A program made the translations under genes and the position numbers. DNA of 64,000 bases. Origin: Calliopsis andreniformis. Lineage: Eukaryota; Arthropoda; Insecta; Hymenoptera; Andrenidae. The notes under the pieces were generated by a model. That model had not been told where the DNA came from. It made no database searches and saw only the letters and a list, made by a program, of their open reading frames with translations. Positions 1-13,487 of the stretch are shown here, piece after piece (within the stretch, counting starts at the first letter, position 1; the number at the start of each line of letters is the position of its first letter). The stretch lies in the NCBI RefSeq assembly GCF_051401765.1, contig NW_027480532.1, positions 1,302,001 to 1,366,000 of the forward strand, read 5' to 3'.

Positions 1-2975
1 CCTCAATCCTCAATCCTCAATCCTCAATCCTCAATCTTCAATCCTCAATACTCAATCTTCAATCCTCAATCCTCAATCATCAATCCTCAATCCTGAATCC
101 TCAATCCTCAATCTTCAATCCTCAATACTCAATCTGCAATCCTCAATCCTCAATCCTCAATCCTCATTCTTCAATCCTCAATGCCCAATCCTCAATCTTC
201 AACCCTCGATCCTCAATCCACAATTCTCAATCCTCAATCCTCAATCCTCAGACCTCAAACATCAATACACAACCCTCAGCCCTTGTCCTCAATCCACAAC
301 CCTCAATCCGCAATCCTCAATCTTCAATCATCAATATTCAATCTTCAATCCTGAATCCTCAATCCTCAAACCTCAATCCTCAACCCTCAATGCTCAATCC
401 TCAATCCTCAATCCTCAATACCAAATCCTCAATCTTCAATCCTCAATCCTCAATCCTCAATTCTCGATCCTCATTCCTCGATCCTCAGACCTCAATCCTC
501 ATTCTTCAATCCTCAATACCAAATCCTCAATCTTCAATCCTCAATCCTCAAACCTCAATTCTCGATCCTCAATCCTCGATCCTCAGACCTCAAACATTAA
601 TACTCAACCCTCACTCCTCGTCCTCAATCCACAACCCACAATCCTCAATCCTCAATCTTCAATCATCAATGTACAATCTTCAGTCCTCAATCCTCAATAC
701 TCAATCCTCAATCCTCAATCCTCAATGTTCAATCCGCGATACCCAATCCTCAATGTTCAATCCTCAATCCTCAATCCTCAATCCTCAATCCTCAATTCTC
801 AATCCTCAATCCTCAATCCTCAATCCTCAGTCCCCACACCTCAATCCTCAATCTTCAATCATCAAAACTCAATCTTCAATCCTCTATCCTCAATACTCAA
901 TCCTCAATCCTCAATCCTCAATCCACAATCTTCAATCCTCAATCCCCAATCCTCAATCCTCAATCCTCGATCCTCAGTCCTCAATTCTCATTCTTCAATC
1001 CTCAATACCAAACCCTCAATCTTCAATCCTCAATCCTCAATCCTCAATTCTCGATCCTCAATCCTCGATCCTCAGACCTCAAACATTGATACTCAACCCT
1101 CACTCCTCGTCCTCAATCCACAACCCTCAATCCTCAATCCTCAATCTTCAATCATCAATATACAATCTTCAGTCGTCAATCCTCAATCCTCAATCCTCAA
1201 TTCTCAATCCTCAATGTTCAATCCGCGATACCCAATCCTCAATGTTCAATCCTCAATCCTCAATCCTCAATACTCAATGCTCAATCATCAATACTCAATC
1301 CTCAATCCTCAGTCCCCAAACCTCAATCCTCAATCTTCAATCCTCAATACTCAATCTTCAATCCTCGGTACTCAATACTCAATCCTCAATCCTCAATCCT
1401 CAATCGTCAGTCTTCAATCCTCAATACTCAATCTTCAATCCTCAATCCTCAATACCCTATACTCAATCCTCAATCCTCATTCTTCAATCCTCAATACCCA
1501 ATCCTCAATCTTCAATCCTCAATCCTCAGTCCTCAATTCTCAATCCGCAATCCTCAATCCTCAGACCTCAAACATCAATACTCAACCCTCAGTCCTCGTG
1601 CTCAATCCACAAACCTCAATCCTCAATCCTCAGTCCTCAATCCTCAATCCTCAATCTTCAATCCTCAATACTCAATCCTCAATCCTCAATCCTCAATCCT
1701 CAATCCTCAATTGTCAGTCTTCAATCCTCAATACTTAATCTTCAATCCTCAATCCTCAATCCTCAATCCTCAATCCTCAATTCTCAATCCTCAGTCCTCA
1801 GTCCTCAGTCCTCATTCATCAATCCTCAATACCCAATCCTCAATCCTCAATCGTCGGTCTTCAATCCTCAATACTCAATCTTCAATCCTCAATCCTCAAT
1901 CCTCAATCCTCAATCCTCAATCCTCATTCTTCAATCCTCAATACCCAATCCTCAATCCTCGATATATAATCCTCAATCCTGAATCCTCAATTCTCAATCC
2001 TCAGTCCTCAGTCCTCAGTCCTCAAACCTCAATCCTCAACCCTCATTCCTCATCCTCAATCCTCAATCCTCAATCTTCAATCCTCTATCCTCAATCCTCA
2101 ATACTTAATCTTCAACCCTCAAACCTCAATTCTCAATCCTCAATCCTCAATCCTCAATCCTCAATCCTCAATCCTCAATCCTCAATTGTCAGTCTTCAAT
2201 CCTCAATACTTAATCTTCAATCCTCAATCCTCAATCCTCAATCCTCAATCCTCAATTCTCAATCCTCAGTCCTCAGTCCTCAGTCCTCAAACCTCAATCC
2301 TCAACCCTCATTCCTCATCCTCAATCCTCAATCCTCAATCCTGAATCCTGAATCCTCAATCCTCAATCTTCAATCCTCAGTACTCAATCTGCAATCCTCA
2401 ATCCTCAATCCTCAATCCTCAATCCTCATTCTTCAATCCTCAATACCGAATCCTCAATCTTCAATCCTCAATCCTCAATCCTCAATCCTCATCCCTCAAT
2501 CCTCAATGTTCAAACTTCAATCCTCAGTCCCAAATCCTCAATCTTCACTCCTCAATACTCAACCCTCAATCTTCAATCCTCAATACTCAATCTTCAATCC
2601 TCAATCATCAATCCTCAATCCTCAATCCTCAATCCTCATTCTTCAATCCTCAATACCCAATCCTCAATCTTCAATCCTCAATCCTCAGTCCTCAATTCTC
2701 AATCCTCAATCCTCAATCCTCGGACCTCAAACACCAATACTCAACCCTCAGTACTCGTCCTCAATCCACAGCCCTCAATCCCCAATCCTCAATCTTCAAT
2801 CATCAATATTCAATCTTCAATCCTCAATCCTCAATCCTCAACCCTCAATGATCAATCCGCAATACCCAATCCTCAATCTTCAATCCTCAATCCTCAATCC
2901 TCAATCCTCATTCCTCAATCCTCAATCCTCAGACCTCAGACCTCAATCTTGAATCCTGAATCCTCAATCTTCAGC

Positions 2976-3122
2976 CCTCAGTCCTCAACAATCAGTTATC
3001 AATCCCCAATCCTCAATAGAATATCCTCAATTCACAGTTTTCGATACCCAATACTCAACCTGCAATCTTCAAATCTGTATCCACAAACATCAATTCTCAT
3101 CACTCAACCCTCAACACTCAGT
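2976..3122 (+). repeat. Landmark type A (core 3018)
   Basis: Reference copy of type A. The landmark is a run of 21 strongly substituted heptamers that remains in perfect 7-bp register: six slots upstream of AGAATAT and fifteen from it onward. Type A is recognised by TATCAATCCCCAAT before the core, TTTCGATACCCAAT after it, and CTTCAAATCTGTATCC. It is followed by CCCCAATCCACAAC. Confidence 0.9.
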
Positions 3123-4598
3123 CCCCAATCCACAACACTCAATCCTCAATCCTCAATCTTCAATCATCAATATACAACCTTCAGTCCTCAATCCTCAATA
3201 CTCAATCCTCAATCCTCAATCCTCAATGTTCAATCCGCGATACCCAATCCTCAATGTTCAATCCTCAATCCTCAATCCTCAATCCTCAATCCTCAATCCT
3301 CAATCCTCAATCTTCAATCCTCAATACTCAATCTTCAATCCTCAATCCTCAATCATCAATCCTCAATCCTGAATCCTCAATCCTCAATCTTCAATCCTCA
3401 ATACTCAATCTGCAATCCTCAATCCTCAATCCTCAATCCTCAATCCTCATTCTTCAATCCTCAATACCGAATCCTCAATCTTCAATCCTCAATCCTCAAT
3501 CCTCAATCCCCATCCCTCAATGCTCAATGTTCAAACTTCAATCCTCAGTCCCAAATCCTCAATCTTCAATCCTCAATACTCAACCCTCAATCTTCAATCC
3601 TCAATACTCAATCTTCAATCCTCAATCCTCAATCCTCAATCCTCAATCCTCAATCCTCATTCTTCAATCCTCAATACCCAATCCTCAATCTTCAATCCTC
3701 AATCCTCAGTCCTCAATTCTCAATCCGCAATCCTCAATCCTCAGACCTCAAACATCAATACTCAACCCTCAGTCCTCAATTCTCAATCCGCAATCCTCAA
3801 TCCTCAATCCTCAGTCCTCAATCCTCAATCCTCAATCTTCAATCCTCAATACTCAATCCTCAATCCTCAATACTCAATCCTCAACCCTCAATGTTCTATC
3901 CGCAATACCCAATCCTCAATCTTCAATCCTCAATCCTCAATCCTCAATCCTCAATCCTCAATCCTCAATCCTCAGACCTCAGACCTCAATCTTGAATCCT
4001 GAATCCTCAATCTTCAGCGCTCAGTCCTCAACAATCAGTTATCAATCCCCAATCCTCAATCCTCAATCCTCAATCATCAATCCTCAATCCTCAATCTTCA
4101 ATCCTCAATACTCAATCTTCAATCCTCAATCCTCAATCCTCAATCCTCAATCCTCATTCTTGAATCCTCAATACACAATCCTCAATCCTCAATCCTCAAT
4201 CCTCAATCCTCAATTCTCAATCCGCAATCCTCAATCCTCAGACCTCAAACATCAATACTCAACCCTCAGTCCTCGTCCTCAATCCACAACCCTCAATCCT
4301 CAATCCTCAGTCCTCAATCCTCAATCCTCAATCTTCAATCCTCAATACTCAATCTTCAATCCTCAATCCTCAGTCCTCAAACCTCAATTCTGTATCCTCA
4401 ATCCTCAATTTTCAATCCTCATTCTTCAATCCTCAATACCCAGTACTCAATCTTCAATCCTCAATCCTCAATGTTCAATCCTCAATACCCAATCCTCAAT
4501 CTTCAATCCTCAATCCTCAATCCTCAATCCTCAAACCTCAATCCTCAGTCCTCAAACCTCAATCCTGAATCCTCAATCCTGCATCCTCAACCTTCAGC

Positions 4599-4745
4599 CC
4601 TGAGTCCTCAACGATCAGTTGTCAATCCTCAATCCTCAATAGAATATCCTCAATTCACAGTTTTCAATACTCAATACTCAACCTGCAATCTTCAGATCTC
4701 TATCCACAAACATCAATTCTCATCGCTCAACCCTCAATACTCAGT
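4599..4745 (+). repeat. Landmark type B (core 4641)
   Basis: Reference copy of type B: CCTGAGT and GATCAGT upstream, CACAGTTTTCAATAC and CTTCAGATCTCTATCC downstream, and GCTCAAC in place of ACTCAAC near the end. It lies 1623 bp after A and 775 bp before C. Confidence 0.9.
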
Positions 4746-5373
4746 CCCTAATCCTCAATCTTCAAACCTCAACCCTCAATCCTCAATCCTCAATCATCAA
4801 TCCTCAATCCTCAATCCTCAATCCTCAATCCTCAACCGTCAATCTTCAATCCTCAGACCTCAAACATCAACACTCAACCCTCAGTCCTCGCCCTCAATCC
4901 ACAACCATCAATCCTCAACGCTCAACCATAAATCCTCAATACTCAACCCTCAACCTTCAATCCTCAATACTCAATCTTCAATCCTCAATCCTCAATCCTC
5001 AATCGTCAATCCTCATTCTTCAATCCTCAATCCTCAATCCTCAGTCCCCAAACCTCAATCCTCAATCATCAATCATCAAAACTCAATCTTCAATCCTCTA
5101 TCCTCAATACTCAATCCTCAATCCTCAATCCTCAATCGTCAGTCTTCAATCCTCAGAACTCAATCTTCAATCCTCAATCCTCAATCCTCAATCTTCAACC
5201 CTCATTCCTCAATCCTCAATCCTCAATCCTCAACCCTCAGCCCTCATCCTCTATCCTCAATCCTCAACCCTCAATCCTCAATCTTCAATACTCGATACTC
5301 AATCTTCAATCCTCAATCCTCAGTCCTCAAACCTCAATTCTGAGTCCTCAGTCCTGAATCCTCAATCTTCGGC

Positions 5374-5520
5374 CCTCAGTCCTCAACAATCAGTTGTCAA
5401 TCCTCAATCCTCAATAGAATATCCTCAATCCACAGTTTTCAATACTCAATACTCAATCAGCAGTCTTCAAACCTCTATCCACAAACATCAATTCTCATCA
5501 CTCAACCCTCAACACTCAGT
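5374..5520 (+). repeat. Landmark type C1 (core 5416)
   Basis: Reference copy of type C: CGGCCCTCAG just upstream, CCACAGTTTTC (not TCACAG) and CAGCAGT after the core, CTTCAAACCTCTATCC, then GTTCAAGCC just beyond the 3' edge. Subtype C1 has CAGCAGT; other subtypes have CAGCAAT. Confidence 0.9.
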
Positions 5521-7994
5521 CCTCAATGTTCAAGCCTCAATCCTCAATCCTCAATCCTCATTCGTCAATCTTCAATCCTCAATACTCAATCTTCGATCCT
5601 CAATCCTCAATCCTCAATACTCAAACCTCAATCCTCATTCGTGAATCTTCAATCCTCAATACTCAATCTTCGATCCTCAATCCTCAATCCTCAATACTCA
5701 ATCCTCAATCCTCAATTTTCTATACTCATTCTTCACTCCTCAATACCCAATACTCAATCTTCAATCTTCAATCCTCAATCCTCAATCCTCAATCCTCATT
5801 CTTCAATCCTCAATACCCAATCCTCAATCTTCAATCCTCAATCCTCAATCCTCAATCCTCAATCCTCAATCCTCAATTTTCAATCCTCATTCTTCAATCC
5901 TCAATACCCAATACCCAATCTTCAATCTTCAATCCTCAATCCTCAATCCTCAATTCTCAATCCTCTATCCCCAGTCCTCAGTCCTCAAACCTCAATCCTC
6001 AACCCTCAGCCCTCATTGTCAATCCTCAATCTTCAATCCTCAATCCTCAATCTTCAATGCTCAATACCCAATACTCAATCTTCAATCTTCAATCCTCAAT
6101 CCTCAATCCTCAATTCTCAATCCTCAATCCTCAATCCTCAATCCTCAATCTTCAATCCTCAATGCTCAATCTTCAATCCTCATTCCTCAATCCTCAATCC
6201 TCAATCCTCATTCTTCAATCCTCAGTACCAAATCCTCAACCTTCAATCCTCAATCCTCAATCCTCAATTCTCAATCCTCAATCCTCGATCCTCAGACCTC
6301 AAACATCAATACTCAACCCTCAGTCCTCGTCCTCAATCCACAACACTCAATCCTCAATCCTCAATCTTCAATCATCAATATACAATCTTCAGTCCTCAAT
6401 CCTCAATACTCAATCCTCAAACCTCAATCCTCCATGTTCAATCCGCGATACCCAATCCTCAAAGTTCAGTCCTCAATCCTCAATCCTCAATCCTCAATCC
6501 TCAATCCTCAATCCTCAATCCTCAATCCTCAGTCCCAAAACCTCAATCCTCAATTTTCAATCCCCAATACTCAGTCTTCAATCATCGATCCTCAATACTC
6601 AATCCTCAATCGTCAATCCTCAATCCTCAATCCTCATTCTTCAATCCTCAATACCCAATCCTCAATCCTCAATCTTTAATCCTCAATCCTCAATCCTCAA
6701 TTCTAAATCCTCAATCCTCAGTCCTCAGTCCTCAAACCTCAATCCTCAACCCTCATCCCTCATCCTCAATCCTCAATCTTCAATCCTCAATACTGAATCC
6801 TCAATACTCAATCTTCAACCCTCAATCCTCAATTCTTAATCGTCAATCCTCAATCCTCAATCCTCAATCCTCAATCCTCAATCCTCAATCGTCAGTCTTC
6901 AATCCTCAATACTCAATCTCCAATCCTCAATCCTCAATCCCCAATCCTCAATCCTCAATCCTCAACCCTCAATCCTCAATCCTCAGTCCCCAAACCTCAA
7001 TCCTCATGCTTCAATCCTCAATACTCAGTCCTCAATCCTCGATCCTCAATTCTCAATCCTCAATCCTCAATCCTCAATCGTCAGTCTTCAATCCTCAATA
7101 CTCAATCTTCAATCCTCAATCCTCAACCCTCAATCTTCAATCCTCAATCCTCATTCCTCAATCCTCAATACCCAATCCTCAATCTTCAATCCTCAATCCT
7201 CAACCCTCAATTCTCAATCCTCCATTCTCAGTCCTCAGTCCTCAAACCTCAATCCTCAACTCTCAGTCCTCAGTCCTCAAACATCAATCCTCAACCCTCA
7301 TCCCTCATCCTAAATCCTCAATCCTCATTCTCCAATCCTCAATCCTCAATCCTCAATACTCAATCTTCAATCCTCAATTCTCAATCGTCAGTCTTCAATC
7401 CTCAATACTCAATCTTCAATCCTCAATCCTCAATCCGCAATCCTCAATCTTCAATCCTCAATCCTCAATCCTCAATCCTCAATCCTCAATCTTCAATCCT
7501 CAATACTCAATCTTCAATCATCAATCCTCAATCCTCAATCCTCAATCCTCAATCCTCAATCCTCATTCTTCAATCCTCAATACCCAATCCTCAATCCTCA
7601 ATCTTCAATCCTCAATCCTCATTCCTCGATACTTAATCTTCAATCCTCAATCCTCAATTCTCAATCCTCAATCCTCAATCCTCAATCCTCAATCGTCAAT
7701 CCTCAATCCTCAATACTCAATTGTCAGTCTTCAATCCTCAATACTTAATCTTCAATCCTCAATCCTCAATCCTCAATCCTCAATCCTCAATCCTCATTCT
7801 TCAATCCTCAATACCCAATCCTCAATCTTCAATCCTCAATCCTCAATCCTCAATCCTCAATAGTCAATCTTCAATCCTCAACCCTCAATCCTCAATCCTC
7901 AGTCTTCAATCCTCAATACTCAATCTTCAATCCTCAATCCTCAGTCCTCAAACCTCAGTTCTGAATCCTTAACCCTGAATCCTTAATCCTCGGC

Positions 7995-8141
7995 CCTCAG
8001 TCCTCAACAATCAGTCGTCTATCCTCAATCCTCAATAGAATATCCACAATTCACAGTTTTCAATACTCAATACTCAATCTGCAGTCTTCAAACCTCTATC
8101 CACAAACGTCAATTCTCATCACTCAACCCTCAACACTCAGT
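7995..8141 (+). repeat. Landmark type D (core 8037)
   Basis: Reference copy of type D: CGTCTAT upstream, AGAATATCCACAAT core (CCACAAT instead of CCTCAAT), CTGCAGT, and CGTCAAT in place of CATCAAT. It is preceded by an unusual pair of TTAA-containing slots (CCTTAACCCTGAAT). It is followed by the short 769-bp interval to A. Confidence 0.9.
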
Positions 8142-8763
8142 CCTCAATGTTCAATCCTCAGTACTCAATCTGCAATCCTCAATCCTCAATCCTCAATCCT
8201 CAATCCTCATTCTTCAATCCTCAATACCGAATCCTCAATCTTCAATCCTCAATCCTCAATCCTCAATCCTCATCCCTCAATCCTCAATGTTCAAACTTCA
8301 ATCCTCAGTCCCAAATCCTCAATCTTCACTCCTCAATACTCAACCCTCAATCTTCAATCCTCAATACTCAATCTTCAATCCTCAATCATCAATCCTCAAT
8401 CCTCAATCCTCAATCCTTATTCTTCAATCCTCAATACCCAATCCTCAATCTTCAATCCTCAATCCTCAGTCCTCAATTCTCAATCCTCAATCCTCAATCC
8501 TCGGACCTCAAACACCAATACTCAACCCTCAGTACTCGTCCTCAATCCACAGCCCTCAATCCCCAATCCTCAATCTTCAATCATCAATATTCAATCTTCA
8601 ATCCTCAATCCTCAATCCTCAATCCTCAACCCTCAATGATCAATCCGCAATACCCAATCCTCAATCTTCAATCCTCAATCCTCAATCCTCAATCCTCATT
8701 CCTCAATCCTCAATCCTCAGACCTCAGACCTCAATCTTGAATCCTGAATCCTCAATCTTCAGC

Positions 8764-8910
8764 CCTCAGTCCTCAACAATCAGTTATCAATCCCCAATCC
8801 TCAATAGAATATCCTCAATTCACAGTTTTCGATACCCAATACTCAACCTGCAATCTTCAAATCTGTATCCACAAACATCAATTCTCATCACTCAACCCTC
8901 AACACTCAGT
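8764..8910 (+). repeat. Landmark type A (core 8806)
   Basis: Same as the copy at 3018. Its downstream marker reads CTGCGAT (9,023) where most type A copies have CCGCGAT. The only other copy with that change follows A at 23,238, supporting the 14.43-kb pairing. Confidence 0.9.
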
Positions 8911-10287
8911 CCCCAATCCACAACACTCAATCCTCAATCCTCAATCTTCAATCATCAATATACAACCTTCAGTCCTCAATCCTCAATACTCAATCCTCAA
9001 TCCTCAATCCTCAATGTTCAATCTGCGATACCCAATCCTCAATGTTCAATCCTCAATCCTCAATCCTCAATCCTCAATCCTCAATCCTCAATCCTCAATC
9101 TTCAATCCTCAATACTCAATCTTCAATCCTCAATCCTCAATCATCAATCCTCAATCCTGAATCCTCAATCCTCAATCTTCAATCCTCAATACTCAATCTG
9201 CAATCCTCAATCCTCAATCCTCAATCCTCAATCCTCATTCTTCAATCCTCAATACCGAATCCTCAATCTTCAATCCTCAATCCTCAATCCTCAATCCCCA
9301 TCCCTCAATCCTCAATGTTCAAACTTCAATCCTCAGTCCCAAATCCTCAATCTTCAATCCTCAATACTCAACCCTCAATCTTCAATCCTCAATACTCAAT
9401 CTTCAATCCTCAATCCTCAATCCTCAATCCTCAATCCTCAATCCTCATTCTTCAATCCTCAATACCCAATCCTCAATCTTCAATCCTCAATCCTCAGTCC
9501 TCAATTCTCAATCCGCAATCCTCAATCCTCAGACCTCAAACATCAACACTCAACCCTCAGTCCTCGTGCTCAATCCACAACCCTCAATCCTCAATCCTCA
9601 GTCCTCAATCCTCAATCCTCAATCTTCAATCCTCAATACTCAATCCTCAATCCTCAATACTCAATCCTCAACCCTCAATGTTCTATCCGCAATACCCAAT
9701 CCTCAATCTTCAATCCTCAATCCTCAATCCTCAATCCTCAATCCTCAATCCTCAATCCTCAGACCTCAGACCTCAATCTTGAATCCTGAATCCTCAATCT
9801 TCAGCGCTCAGTCCTCAACAATCAGTTATCAATCCCCAATCCTCAATCCTCAATCCCCAATCATCAATCCTCAATCCTCAATCCTCAATCCTCAATCCTC
9901 AATTCTCAATCCGCAATCCTCAATCCTCAGACCTCAAACATCAATACTCAACCCTCAGTCCTCGTCCTCAATCCACAACCCTCAATCCTCAATTCTCAGT
10001 CCTCAATCCTCAATCCTCAATCTTCAATCCTCAATACTCAATCTTCAATCCTCAATCCTCAGTCCTCAAACCTCAATTCTGTATCCTCAATCCTCAATTT
10101 TCAATCCTCATTCTTCAATCCTCAATACCCAGTACTCAATCTTCAATCCTCAATCCTCAATGTTCAATCCTCAATACCCAATCCTCAATCTTCAATCCTC
10201 AATCCTCAATCCTCAATCCTCAAACCTCAATCCTCAGTCCTCAAACCTCAATCCTGAATCCTCAATCCTGCATCCTCAACCTTCAGC

Positions 10288-10434
10288 CCTGAGTCCTCAA
10301 CGATCAGTTGTCAATCCTCAATCCTCAATAGAATATCCTCAATTCACAGTTTTCAATACTCAATACTCAATCTGCAATCTTCAGATCTCTATCCACAAAC
10401 ATCAATTCTCATCGCTCAACCCTCAATACTCAGT
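10288..10434 (+). repeat. Landmark type B (core 10,330)
   Basis: Type B with ACTCAATCTGCAAT where the reference has ACTCAACCTGCAAT. The change is shared only with B at 24,769 among the GCTCAAC-type copies. Confidence 0.88.
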
Positions 10435-11824
10435 CCCTAATCCTCAATCTTCAAACCTCAACAGTCAATCCTCAATCCTCAATCATCAATCCTCAATGCT
10501 CAATCCTCAATCCTCAATCCTCAACCGTCAATCTTCAATCCTCAGACCTCAAACATCAACACTCAACCCTCAGTCCTCGCCCTCAATCCACAACCATCAA
10601 TCCTCAACGCTCAACCATAAATCCTCAATACTCAACCCTCAACCTTCAATCCTCAATACTCAATCTTCAATCCTCAATCCTCAATCCTCAATCCTCAATC
10701 GTCAATCCTCATTCTTCAATCCTCAATCCTCAATCCTCAGTCCCCAAACCTCAATCCTCAATCATCAATCATCAAAACTCAATCTTCAATCCTCTATCCT
10801 CAATACTCAATCCTCAATCCTCAATCCTCAATCGTCAGTCTTCAATCCTCAGAACTCAATCTTCAATCCTCAATCCTCAATCCTCAATCCTCAACCCTCA
10901 TTCCTCAATCCTCAATCCTCAATCCTCAATCCTCAGCCCTCATCCTCTATCCTCAATCCTCAACCCTCAATCCTCAATCTTCAATACTCGATACCCAATC
11001 CTCAATCTTCAATCCTCAATCCTCAATCCTCAATCCTCAATCCTCAATCCTCAATTTTCAATCCTCATTCTTCAATCCTCAATACCCAATACCCAATCTT
11101 CAATCTTCAATCCTCAATCCTCAATCCTCAATTCTCAATCCTCTATCCCCAGTCCTCAGTCCTCAAACCTCAATCCTCAACCCTCAGCCCTCATTGTCAA
11201 TCCTCAATCTTCAATCCTCAATCCTCAATCTTCAATCCTCAATACTCAATCTTCAATCCTCAATCCTCAATCCGCAATCCTCAATCTTCAATCCTCAATC
11301 CTCAATCCTCAATCCTCAATCCTCAATCTTCAATCCTCGATACTCAATCTTCAATCATCAATCCTCAATCCTCAATCCTCAATCCTCAATCCTCAATCCT
11401 CATTCTTCAATCCTCAATACCCAATCCTCAATCCTCAATCTTCAATCCTCAATCCTCATTCCTCAATACTTAATCTTCAATCCTCAATCCTCAATACTCA
11501 ATCCTCAATCCCCAATCCTCAATCCTCAATCGTCAATCCTCAATCCTCAATACTCAATTGTCAGTCTTCAATCCTCAATACTTAATCTTCAATCCTCAAT
11601 CCTCAATCCTCAATCCTCAATCCTCATTCTTCAATCCTCAATACCCAATCCTCAATCTTCAATCCTCAATCCTCAATCCTCAATCCTCAATAGTCAATCT
11701 TCAATCCTCAACCCTCAATCCTCAATCCTCAGTCTTCAATCCTCAATACTCAATCTTCAATCCTCAATCCTCAGTCCTCAAACCTCAGTTCTGAATCCTT
11801 AACCCTGAATCCTTAATCCTCGGC

Positions 11825-11971
11825 CCTCAGTCCTCAACAATCAGTCGTCTATCCTCAATAATCAATAGAATATCCACAATTCACAGTTTTCAATACTCAA
11901 TACTCAATCTGCAGTCTTCAAACCTCTATCCACAAACGTCAATTCTCATCACTCAACCCTCAACACTCAGT
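11825..11971 (+). repeat. Landmark type D (core 11,867)
   Basis: Type D with AATCAAT in the slot just before the core, a change shared only with D at 15,935. It is followed by the long 1516-bp D-to-A interval. Confidence 0.88.
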
Positions 11972-13340
11972 CCTCAATGTTCAATCCTCAATCCTCAATC
12001 CTCAATCCTCAATCGTCAATCTTCAATCCTCAATACTCAATCTTCAATCCTCAATCCTCAATCCTCAATCCTCAATCCTCAATCCTCATTCTTCAATCCT
12101 CAATACCCAATCCTCAATCTTCAATCCTCAATCCTCAATCCACAATTCTCAATCTTCAATCCTCAATCCTCAATCCTCATTCATCAATCCTCAATACCCA
12201 ATCCTCAATCCTCAATCGTCGGTCTTCAATCCTCAATACTCAATCTTCAATCCTCAATCCTCAATCCTCAATCCTCAATCCTCAATCCTCATTCTTCAAT
12301 CCTCAATACCCAATCCTCAATCCTCGATATATAATCCTCAATCCTGAATCCTCAATTCTCAATCCTCAGTCCTCAGTCCTCAGTCCTCAAACCTCAATCC
12401 TCAACCCTCATTCCTCATCCTCAATCCTCAATCCTCAATCTTCAATCCTCTATCCTCAATCCTCAATACTTAATCTTCAACCCTCAAACCTCAATTCTCA
12501 ATCCTCAATCCTCAATCCTCAATCCTCAATCCTCAATCCTCAATCCTCAATTGTCAGTCTTCAATCCTCAATACTTAATCTTCAATCCTCAATCCTCAAT
12601 CCTCAATCCTCAATCCTCAATTCTCAATCCTCAGTCCTCAGTCCTCAGTCCTCAAACCTCAATCCTCAACCCTCATTCCTCATCCTCAATCCTCAATCCT
12701 CAATCCTGAATCCTGAATCCTCAATCCTCAATCTTCAATCCTCAGTACTCAATCTGCAATCCTCAATCCTCAATCCTCAATCCTCAATCCTCATTCTTCA
12801 ATCCTCAATACCGAATCCTCAATCTTCAATCCTCAATCCTCAATCCTCAATCCTCATCCCTCAATCCTCAATGTTCAAACTTCAATCCTCAGTCCCAAAT
12901 CCTCAATCTTCACTCCTCAATACTCAACCCTCAATCTTCAATCCTCAATACTCAATCTTCAATCCTCAATCATCAATCCTCAATCCTCAATCCTCAATCC
13001 TCATTCTTCAATCCTCAATACCCAATCCTCAATCTTCAATCCTCAATCCTCAGTCCTCAATTCTCAATCCTCAATCCTCAATCCTCGGACCTCAAACACC
13101 AATACTCAACCCTCAGTACTCGTCCTCAATCCACAGCCCTCAATCCCCAATCCTCAATCTTCAATCATCAATATTCAATCTTCAATCCTCAATCCTCAAT
13201 CCTCAACCCTCAATGATCTATCCGCAATACCCAATCCTCAATCTTCAATCCTCAATCCTCAATCCTCAATCCTCATTCCTCAATCCTCAATCCTCAGACC
13301 TCAGACCTCAATCTTGAATCCTGAATCCTCAATCTTCAGC

Positions 13341-13487
13341 CCTCAGTCCTCAACAATCAGTTATCAATCCCCAATCCTCAATAGAATATCCTCAATTCAC
13401 AGTTTTCGATACCCAATACTCAACCTGCAATCTTCAAATCTGTATCCACAAACATCAATTCTCATCACTCAACCCTCAACACTCAGT
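13341..13487 (+). repeat. Landmark type A (core 13,383)
   Basis: No difference from the 3018 copy noticed. It stands 1516 bp after D and 1622 bp before B. Nearby GATCTAT (13,213) is a private change. Confidence 0.88.

Larger units (their letters stand above)
1..5935 (+). repeat. Segmental duplication 1, left copy
   Basis: This block matches 41,260-47,890 almost base for base. The coordinate offset is 41,259 up to about position 1445, 41,949 from there to about 4,980, and 41,956 beyond. The first jump is a 690-bp stretch (about 42,700-43,390) that is missing here. The second is a single heptamer. The block contains the GATATATAATCC marker at 1961 and landmarks A, B and C. The window begins inside it, so its left edge is not seen. 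The right edge is where the partner copy loses about 250 bp. Edges are accurate to a few tens of bases. Confidence 0.88.
3018..8805 (+). repeat. Full higher-order unit, A to A, 5788 bp (A-B-C-D)
   Basis: Measured from the AGAATATCC core of one type A landmark to the next. It contains all four main landmark types: A 3018, B 4641, C 5416, D 8037. Spacings are A-B 1623, B-C 775, C-D 2621 and D-A 769. The unit at 17,451 has the same order and nearly the same spacings (1622, 782, 2614, 769). The short D-to-A interval lacks a 747-bp module that includes the GATATATAATCC marker and is present in the 4068-bp unit. Confidence 0.88.
1810..10990 (+). repeat. 14.43-kb super-repeat, first copy
   Basis: This 9.2-kb segment reappears at about 16,243-25,430 with an offset of 14,433-14,439 that changes by only single heptamers. 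Landmarks run A, B, C, D, A, B in both copies. The two copies differ by a handful of substitutions that I could see (for example near 5,620, 7,148 and 9,856), so the duplication is young or has been homogenised. The right edge is a junction at about 10,985-10,990, where this copy jumps from the sequence that normally precedes landmark C to sequence that normally lies some 300 bp after it. Confidence 0.88.
8806..13382 (+). repeat. Shortened higher-order unit, 4577 bp (A-B-D)
   Basis: Landmarks A 8806, B 10,330 and D 11,867, with no C. Two internal losses explain this. One is at about 10,990 and removes the C landmark and its flanks (about 0.5 kb). The other is at about 11,235 and removes about 1.3 kb that normally lies between C and D. 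The sequence returns to the common track at about 11,250 (compare 7,400). The D-to-A interval is the long 1516-bp form and carries the GATATATAATCC marker at 12,326. Confidence 0.85.

Noticed and set aside
1961..1972. GATATATAATCC as a TATA-type promoter
   Set aside because: It parses as two variant heptamers (CCTCGAT, ATATAAT) and occurs at the same place in five units with no gene downstream.
2976..3122. Landmark length of 147 bp as a nucleosome-core signal
   Set aside because: I chose the landmark edges (21 slots) by where substitutions become sparse; another choice would give another length. The match to 147 bp has no weight.
5374..5520. Landmark as an inserted mobile element or attachment site
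   Set aside because: It remains in exact 7-bp register with its flanks, has no terminal repeats or target duplications, and every slot is derivable from the heptamer.
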